From contig JADKGC010000001.1 in NCBI GenBank assembly GCA_016717205.1, forward strand, positions 248,001 to 312,000: a DNA stretch of 64,000 bases, given 5' to 3'. A program made the translations under genes and the position numbers. The notes under the pieces are model-generated. The model did not search any database and was not told where the DNA came from. It saw only the letters and a program-made list of their open reading frames with translations. Source of the stretch: Candidatus Flexifilum breve. GTDB lineage: Bacteria > Chloroflexota > Anaerolineae > Aggregatilineales > Phototrophicaceae. Shown piece after piece: positions 58,223-64,000 of the stretch (the stretch's first letter is position 1; each line of letters opens with the position of its first letter).

Positions 58223-60777
58223 TTACGCGACGAGTTCGACTGCTTCTTTGGCAACCGCGTGTGCCAGATTGCCCGGCCACCACGCGAACTTATCCAGCAG
58301 CACGGTGATCGCCGGGACGAGCATTGTCCGCACGACGAAGGTATCCACCAGCACGCCGAACGCGACCGCGAAGCCAAGCTGGATCAGCCCCATGATGCTC
58401 CCGGTCAGCAGCGCGGCAAACGTCCCCGCGAGGATCAAACCCGCCGAGGTGATAATTGCTCCGGTCGCGGCGACGGCCTTGTGCACACCCGCCCGCGTGC
58501 CGTGGCGCGGCACTTCTTCTTTGACGCGCCCGATCAGGAAGATGCTGTAGTCCACGCCGAGCGCCACGAGGAAGATTAGCGTGAAGAACGGCATATACCA
58601 TGACAAACTCTCCACGCCCAACACCAACCGGAAGACCAGATCGGTCAGGCCGAGCGAGAACGCATACGTGATGATCACCGTCAAAATCAGGTAGATCGGC
58701 GCGATCAGGCTGCGCAGCATAAACAGCAGCACGATGAAAATCCCGAGGATGACCAGCGCCATCGTGCGCAGCAGGTCACGGTTCATCGTGTCGCGGATAT
58801 CTGCCAAGGTGACGGGCTGCCCGCTGAGCACCGCCTGGCTGCCATCCTCATACCGCGGCAGCAGCGGATTTGCTGCACTGTGTCCAACGCGGCATCGCTG
58901 TTCGGGTTGACGTTCACGATCACATTAATGCGGTAGGCGGTCCCGTCGTTGGCGAGATAGGTGTTGTTGAGCTGATCGATCAGCGCGGCTTGCGCTTCGT
59001 CAGCGCTGGCGAGCAGCGGCGTGAGCGCAGTCGGCATGAGGTAGGCATCATTCATCGTCGCAAACGTCGCCGCCAGCCCTTCAAGATCGGTGCGCAGTTT
59101 GTCGCGCTGGAGCGCCAACTGGAGCGGATTGCTCAGCAGCGTTTGCAATTCGGTCAAATTGGGATCGGCGGCCATCGTTGGGAAGGTCTGCGCCAGCAGA
59201 TCCAGATAGCTCTGCAGCGCGCCGATCACGGCGACGAGGTTCGCGCCGCCCGTCCCGCCGCCCGCTCCGTCAAGCTGATCGAGGATGAGCGTCAATTGGC
59301 CGTCAACGCGCGTCAGGTTGCGGATGCTGCCATTCTGCCCCAGCGGATCATCAATGCTGCGTACATCGCCGACGGTCGGCAGCGCGACCAACTGCTGCGC
59401 CAGCGCGTCGATCTCTGACGCGACCGTCGCCGCATCCCGCCCGGTGACCACGACCGTGAGCGGCATGATCGTCCCCGCGCCGAAGTTGTCGCGCACCAGA
59501 CCGTACCCTGCCACCGCGGGATCATCGTCCGGCAAATCGCCGATCAGGTCATAGCTCACGGTCGTCGACAGGCCGTAGAGCGCCAGCGGCAGCATCAAGG
59601 CGATGATCACCACGACCGACAAGGCCGGGCGACTGCTCACCAACTGCGAGATGCGCTCATAGTAGTTTCCAGTCGGACGATGCACCGCCTTGCCGGGCCA
59701 GAATGCCCGCTTGCCGAGCAGCGCCAGCAGCGCGGGCACAAACGTCACACCCACCAGCAGCATGATCACGATGCCGATCGCCAGCACCGGCCCCGCCGTG
59801 CGGAACAAACCCATTTCGGCGAAGCTCATGGCGATGAAACCGACGAAGATCGTCCCGGCACTGCTGACAAGCGTCTCGCCGACCTGCGCCAGCGTGCTCG
59901 TCGTCGCCGCCGTGGGATCAGGCGTATCGGCCATTTCTTCGCGGTAGCGGCTGATCAGGAACAGACAATAATCCGTCCCCGCGCCAAACAGCACCACGAC
60001 CAACAGCACATTCGCATACGTGCTGATCGACATGCCGATTTGCTGGCTGAGCCATGCCACCACGCCCTGCGCAATGATATAGGCCAGCGTCACCGCGCCG
60101 AGCGGCAGCAGCGGGCTGACGGGCGAACGGTAGATGAGCAGCAGCAGCACGATCACCAGTACCACCGTGACGACGAGCGTGCTCTCCGCCGTCTCGCGGC
60201 TCGATTCCGCGGTGCTCTGCGTGATCGCCGTGCCGCCCGTGATGTAGGTCCGCACGCCTTCCGGCGTGTTGGTGCTGAGATACTGCAGCAGCGCCTCTTT
60301 GACCACTTTCGCCGTGCCCGAACCGGTCAGGCTGATGTTCACGAGCGCGACCTGATTGCTCTCCGCGACCAACTGCTGCGCGAGCAGTGCCGAATCAGTC
60401 GGGCTGGTGATGCGGGCGATATCCGCCGCAATCTCGCTGGCTTGCAGCCACGTTTTGAACTCAGCTAACCAGCGACCAACCGCCGTGTCCAACTGCCCGG
60501 CGAAGTCCTCCGCGCCGGGGTTAAGCACGCCGTCCGGCGCTTCGAGGGCGATCAGATAGCTGCTGCCCGAGGAATCATTCGGAAAAGTTTCAGCCAATAC
60601 GCGCGCCGCCTCACGAAATGGCGCATCGGCGGGCAAAAAGGTGCTGATGTCGCTGGTCGTCACCTGCGTGATGCGCGGCGCGAAAAGCCCAACGGCCAGC
60701 GCCAGCCCAATCCACAGAACGACCAGCACGATCCGATAGCGCGCAACCAGCGCGCCCAACTGTTTGTAGATGCCCAT
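58223..60777 (-). pseudogene. MMPL-family (RND superfamily) exporter, interrupted by a frameshift
   Basis: A membrane exporter of about 850 residues in two frames. The first frame (60777 to about 58866) covers helix 1, a large external loop, helices 2-6 with the GTDYCLFLISRYREE motif, helix 7 and most of the second loop. It then runs into Cys/Arg-rich nonsense after ALDTVQQI. The second frame takes over at about 58864 with LLPRYEDGSQAVLSGQPVT and supplies helices 8-12, including LGVDYSIFLIGRVKEE. One base appears to be missing near 58865. Such proteins export lipids or drugs by proton exchange. A TetR-type palindrome lies upstream. Sequencing error or real lesion is undecided. Confidence 0.85.
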
Positions 60778-60866
60778 AAGTGTAAATCCACCAAGTCTAC
60801 AATGATGTTCAACACGTCGATGATACCACTATAATATCGATAATTTAGTGGCGATTTACACAAATC

Positions 60867-60881
60867 TAGACAGACTGTCTA
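60867..60881. promoter_or_regulatory. Operator-like palindrome upstream of the MMPL gene
   Basis: TAGACAG-A-CTGTCTA is a perfect 15-base palindrome, 90 bases before the MMPL start and close to a minus-strand TATTAT/TATAGT region at about 60829-60840. The form is typical of TetR-family operators for efflux genes. No TetR gene lies beside it in this window. Confidence 0.55.
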
Positions 60882-60906
60882 TGTGCAGACCTCAACAAGG
60901 TTGCGC

Positions 60907-61794
60907 TTAGACAACTTTGACCGTATTCGTGAGCGTCCCGACGCCATCAATCGTGACACGCACCACATCGCCCGCCGCCAACGTGAAATCGCTGCCGGGC
61001 ACAATGCCCGTCCCGGTGAGCAAGCACACGCCTTCGGGGTAGCTCGCGCTGCGCCCCAACCACTGCACGAGATCTGCGGCGCGGCGGTGAATGCGTTCCG
61101 TGGTGATCGTCCCCTGCACGGCGACCTGTCCACTGCGCTCAATCTCCAGTTGGATGCTCACGTTCGGCCACGCCGTGAGTTCGCCGAGCACGATCTGCGG
61201 GCCGAGCGCGCACGACGCCGCGTAGACCTTGGCCTGTGGCAGATACAGCGGATTCGCACCTTCGATGTCCCGGCTGCTCATGTCATTGCCCGCGGTATAA
61301 CCCACGATCTCCAGCGCCGGGTTCATGACGAGCGTGAGTTCGGGTTCGGGCACATTCCACGCGGAGTCGGTACGGATACCCACTTCGCCGAGCGGTCCGA
61401 TCACCCAGCGCCCCCGCGCCTTGAAGAACAATTCAGGGCGTTCAGCAGCGTACACCCGCGCGTAGATGTCGCCGCCGTCGACGGCTTCTTCCTGCCGCGC
61501 GGCACGGCTGCGTTCGTAGGTCACGCCCGCCGCCCACACGTCCTGTTCGTCGACGGGCGCGAGGAGATGGCGTACACCCGACGCGGGCGCGGCTAGCAGG
61601 TCAGCGAACAGAATCGCTTGCCCAACTGCCGCAGCGCGCAGCTCGTCAATCGCGGCGGCGACCCGGCCAGCGCTCGCCTGCAGCCAGTGCGTCACAGAGG
61701 GGAAATGCGTCGTCACGTCATAGACTTCGTCGCCCAGACGCACGCCCACGCGCGCGCCCAACGCCGGATCAAAAAACCGCAAAAGTGCAATCAT
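60907..61794 (-). CDS. Fumarylacetoacetate-hydrolase-family dehydratase, 2-keto-3-deoxypentonate-dehydratase-like
   Basis: A 295-residue enzyme of the FAH fold. Key blocks match archaeal 2-dehydro-3-deoxy-D-arabinonate dehydratase (KdaD): DVWAAGVTYERSR, ERPELFFKARG, the metal Glu pair in VPEPELTLV, GYTAGNDMSSRDIEG and NPLYLPQAKVYAASCALGP, then GTGIVPG. Known members convert 2-keto-3-deoxypentonates to 2-oxoglutarate semialdehyde in oxidative pentose breakdown. ATG 61794 has GGAG 6 bases upstream and lies 23 bases after the stop of the TIM-barrel gene; a longer start would overlap that gene. The match is by memory of the family and needs a search to confirm. Confidence 0.85.
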   Translation of the reverse strand: MIALLRFFDPALGARVGVRLGDEVYDVTTHFPSVTHWLQASAGRVAAAIDELRAAAVGQAILFADLLAAPASGVRHLLAPVDEQDVWAAGVTYERSRAARQEEAVDGGDIYARVYAAERPELFFKARGRWVIGPLGEVGIRTDSAWNVPEPELTLVMNPALEIVGYTAGNDMSSRDIEGANPLYLPQAKVYAASCALGPQIVLGELTAWPNVSIQLEIERSGQVAVQGTITTERIHRRAADLVQWLGRSASYPEGVCLLTGTGIVPGSDFTLAAGDVVRVTIDGVGTLTNTVKVV

Positions 61795-61817
61795 AATCGT
61801 CTCCAAATTCTCACTGA

Positions 61818-62615
61818 TCAGGTGTATGCCCCAAACTGCTGCCGCGCCCGCTGCGCTGCCCACAAACAGACCTGCCACAGATCAGCGACGGGGACATTCG
61901 TATGCGGCAGCGTGTGCAAATACGTCGGCGGGCCATATTCCGGCGTAAAGGTAAGAAACTCATCTCCAGCCGCAGCCCGCCGGTCGCAGATCTGCTGCCA
62001 CTGGGTTTCATGCCAGACGAGTTCCGCCGCATATTCCGGCGCTGACGGATCCGGCACCTGGGGACCTTCGGCGTAACCGACGCGCCCGTGAATGTGACCC
62101 GCGTGGCGATTCGCCAGATCCAACGCGGCGGCTTGATCATCGGGCAGGCGTTCGCACACGTTCACCCAATGGCTGTAGTCCGCAGTGAGCTTCAGGTGAC
62201 CGAACTCGCGCAGATAGGCCGCCGTCGTCCACGGCGTGTAGAACAGGCGCCCGCGGTGCGTTTCGTGACACACCGGCAGGTCGATGGCCGCTTCGACGCG
62301 CAGCGCTTCTTCGAGAAAGCGACACCCCTCGTCCCATGTCATGGCATCCTGCCCGCCCTGCAAATTGATCTTGAGCGGGCTATAACGCGCCAGTTCGTCG
62401 AGGTCGCGCTGCAAATTGGCGCGATCAGGTATCAAGTCCGCGACAATCAACTTGAGCGAGTAAGCTTTGAGGAGGCTTAGCCAGTCCGCGCGACTGGGCG
62501 ACAAAAAGCGCGGCCAAATCTCGATGCCGTCATAGCCCGCCGCGCTGATGCGTTCGAGTTGTTCCGGAATTGAACCCGTCATGCCCCACAAGGCACGAAA
62601 AACCAAGAGTTTCAT
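61818..62615 (-). CDS. Xylose-isomerase-like TIM-barrel protein (sugar phosphate isomerase/epimerase family)
   Basis: A 265-residue protein of the AP-endonuclease-2/xylose-isomerase-like fold. It begins KLLVFRALWGMTGSIPEQLERISAAGYDGIEIWP. Candidate metal ligands appear in LPVCHETHRGR, LTADYSHWVNVC, HIHGRVGYAEGPQ and FTPEYGPPTY. Family members isomerise or epimerise sugars, keto-sugars or inositol derivatives. It precedes the FAH-family dehydratase by 23 bases in the same direction, so they probably share a pathway. ATG 62615 was chosen because upstream residues look non-conserved. Confidence 0.87.
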   Translation of the reverse strand: MKLLVFRALWGMTGSIPEQLERISAAGYDGIEIWPRFLSPSRADWLSLLKAYSLKLIVADLIPDRANLQRDLDELARYSPLKINLQGGQDAMTWDEGCRFLEEALRVEAAIDLPVCHETHRGRLFYTPWTTAAYLREFGHLKLTADYSHWVNVCERLPDDQAAALDLANRHAGHIHGRVGYAEGPQVPDPSAPEYAAELVWHETQWQQICDRRAAAGDEFLTFTPEYGPPTYLHTLPHTNVPVADLWQVCLWAAQRARQQFGAYT

Positions 62616-62734
62616 CAATCCGCCTATTCGGTTCCTTTGATGCTGAGCGTTTGCTGGTGCAGCGCCCCTATTATGCTCGCGCTCCATGCGAAAACTCAAA
62701 AACACCGCTTCGCACCCAACAACTGGGCATTCGG

Positions 62735-62765
62735 TTGACCGCACGCGGCACTCCGTTCATACTAT
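62735..62765 (+). promoter_or_regulatory. Possible promoter of the PhyH gene
   Basis: TTGACC (62735-62740), 17 bases, CATACT (62758-62763); an alternative -10, TACTAT, lies 2 bases further on. It is 38 bases ahead of ATG 62801. Confidence 0.5.
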
Positions 62766-62800
62766 AGGCATCATCTCGCCAAAATTAAAAGGTTTGCCCG

Positions 62801-63829
62801 ATGGACGCATCAGCCGCCCCGGCCACCGCGCAGCGTGTGCCGCCCTACCAGCCTTACCCGGTCACCGTCGATGAGTATGTCCGCTTCCGCCGTGAGGGCT
62901 TTCTGGTCGTCAAAGGGTTGGTCTCACGCGCCGAAGTCGAAGAACTCAACGCGCACACCGACGCGATCATGAACGGCGACGTCCACGTGCCCGGTTTACC
63001 CGCCCCGGATCTGGCGCTGCCGCTGGCCGAACGCCATAAAGCGTGGGAACGACTGCACATGGCACACCGTGTGCTCGAAGTACACGAACGTTTCCTACTG
63101 CATCCGCGCATCATCGACGTGCTGGAAGCGTTGATCGGGCCGGACGTGCTGGCACTGCAAACCATGCTGTTCTTCAAGCAGCCCGGGCAGGCGGGGCAAG
63201 GCTATCACCAAGACGCCTACTACATCCCCACGCAGCCCGATACGCTGTGCGGCGCGTGGCTGGCGCTCGACCCGGCGACCGAGGAAAACGGCTGTCTGTG
63301 GTTTACCGTCGGTTCGCAGCACGAGCCGATCTATCCGGATGATCAGGTCGATCACCCCGGTGACCGCCTGCTCGACGATATCGGCACAATCTGCAATGCC
63401 AGCCACCCGGATACGTCGAAAAACACGCTCGCCAAGATCGCGGCCAAGTACCCAGGCGCAGAAGTCAAAGTCGAGGCTGAACCGGGCGACGTGGTGTTCT
63501 TCGGCGGGCACATTCTGCACCGTTCACATGCCAACCGCGCCAATTATTCGCGCCGCGCCTTTGTCAGCCATTACTGCAATGCCCGGTCACGCGTGCCATG
63601 GAATCACGGTCAGCCGTATGCGGGCGACAGCGCTAACTATCTCCATATTCTGGCGCGCGGTACCACCCACCTCGCCTACGCGCAGCCGAAGTTTGGGACA
63701 CTGTGCGCGGCGAACGCGCCGGAACTCTACGGTCAGCGCATCTTCGATGACCAGCCACACTCGATGATGGGCGATGACAACGGCTTTATGATCACCGAGC
63801 CGCACGGCGACCCGGATCACGACGACTAG
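62801..63829 (+). CDS. Phytanoyl-CoA dioxygenase (PhyH)-family oxygenase
   Basis: A 342-residue Fe(II)/2-oxoglutarate oxygenase. The iron triad is visible as HQD in QGYHQDAYY and the distal His in HRSHANR; the Arg of SRRAFVSHY would hold 2-oxoglutarate. It has the family segments FRREGFLVVKGLVS, WLALDPATEENGCLWFTVGSQHEP and AEPGDVVFFGGHILH. Bacterial PhyH proteins hydroxylate many small molecules, so the substrate is open. It is divergent from the TIM-barrel and dehydratase pair and is followed, 27 bases later, by a VOC-family gene. AAAGG lies before ATG 62801. Confidence 0.92.
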   Translation: MDASAAPATAQRVPPYQPYPVTVDEYVRFRREGFLVVKGLVSRAEVEELNAHTDAIMNGDVHVPGLPAPDLALPLAERHKAWERLHMAHRVLEVHERFLLHPRIIDVLEALIGPDVLALQTMLFFKQPGQAGQGYHQDAYYIPTQPDTLCGAWLALDPATEENGCLWFTVGSQHEPIYPDDQVDHPGDRLLDDIGTICNASHPDTSKNTLAKIAAKYPGAEVKVEAEPGDVVFFGGHILHRSHANRANYSRRAFVSHYCNARSRVPWNHGQPYAGDSANYLHILARGTTHLAYAQPKFGTLCAANAPELYGQRIFDDQPHSMMGDDNGFMITEPHGDPDHDD

Positions 63830-63856
63830 CGCCATCACCGACGATTGAGGGGAACT

Positions 63857-64000
63857 ATGCTGCAAGGCATTGATCATCTGGTGGTCGTCGTGCCCGATCT
63901 GGACACGGCCATCGCCAACTACACCGCGCTCGGCTTCACCGTGGTGCCGGGTGGGCGCCACCCGATCGGCTCGCACAATGCGCTGATCGCCTTTGAAGAT
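63857..64000 (+). CDS. Glyoxalase/VOC-family protein (C-terminus outside window)
   Basis: The first 48 codons of a protein are visible. It starts LQGIDHLVVVVPDLDTAIANY and continues LGFTVVPGGRHPIGSHNALI. This is the first beta-alpha-beta unit of a glyoxalase-like VOC protein, with the metal-binding His in GIDHLV. GAGGGGAAC precedes ATG 63857. The rest lies beyond the window, so its reaction cannot be judged. Confidence 0.8.
   Translation, partial: MLQGIDHLVVVVPDLDTAIANYTALGFTVVPGGRHPIGSHNALIAFED

Overview
The window (about 60% GC by eye) reads as a chromosomal segment of an environmental Chloroflexota-type bacterium, probably Anaerolineae-like. This placement is inferred from many sugar and peptide binding proteins whose signal peptides end in AQ/AQD, HisKA_2 histidine kinases next to receiver-only proteins, paired DUF1800/DUF1501 Tat substrates, an LPxTG-anchored surface protein and abundant small palindromic repeats between genes. 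No rRNA, tRNA, CRISPR array, phage gene or recognisable transposase was seen.

Layout. 1-5.6 kb: a peptide-type (family 5) ABC transporter on the minus strand, cut by the window edge, divergent from a LacI-family regulator with matching operators at both promoters. 5.7-8.4 kb: an orphan receiver, a Rieske oxygenase and a BMP-family binding protein. 8.8-16.0 kb: a signalling island of receivers and HisKA_2 or hybrid histidine kinases without any DNA-binding output domain. 16.1-17.4 kb: an M20 metallohydrolase. 17.6-31 kb: a carbohydrate locus with a sugar ABC transporter whose binding protein is a fused tandem duplicate, two PfkB kinases, a PfkA-like kinase, a ROK protein, two class I aldolases, a Gfo/Idh/MocA dehydrogenase, a DeoR regulator and a DUF4432 mutarotase-like protein. 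31.2-36.2 kb: a giant kinase-cyclase-AAA-TPR signalling protein and a frameshifted glycosyltransferase. 36.7-40.8 kb: a YtfQ-like sugar-binding protein, a histidine kinase and three stand-alone receivers in one operon, with no transporter and no output domain. 40.8-46.5 kb: a TetR regulator divergent from a four-gene catabolic operon (class II aldolase, class III aminotransferase, FGGY kinase, MFS transporter). 46.7-50.5 kb: a sortase-type surface protein and a glutamine-amidotransferase-like protein. 51-58 kb: a minus-strand run of DUF1800, DUF1501, a secreted protein, an OmpR-type response regulator, its kinase and a lipoprotein. 58.2-60.8 kb: an MMPL exporter broken by a frameshift. 60.9-64 kb: a sugar-acid dehydratase, a xylose-isomerase-like TIM barrel protein, and divergently a PhyH dioxygenase and a VOC protein (cut by the window edge).

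The two most unusual items are the binding-protein/kinase/triple-receiver operon and the tandem-duplicated binding protein. A third theme is a family of intergenic hairpin repeats in which stem sequence varies between copies while pairing is kept. Two apparent single-base frameshifts (glycosyltransferase near 35391, MMPL near 58865) may be sequencing errors or real lesions.
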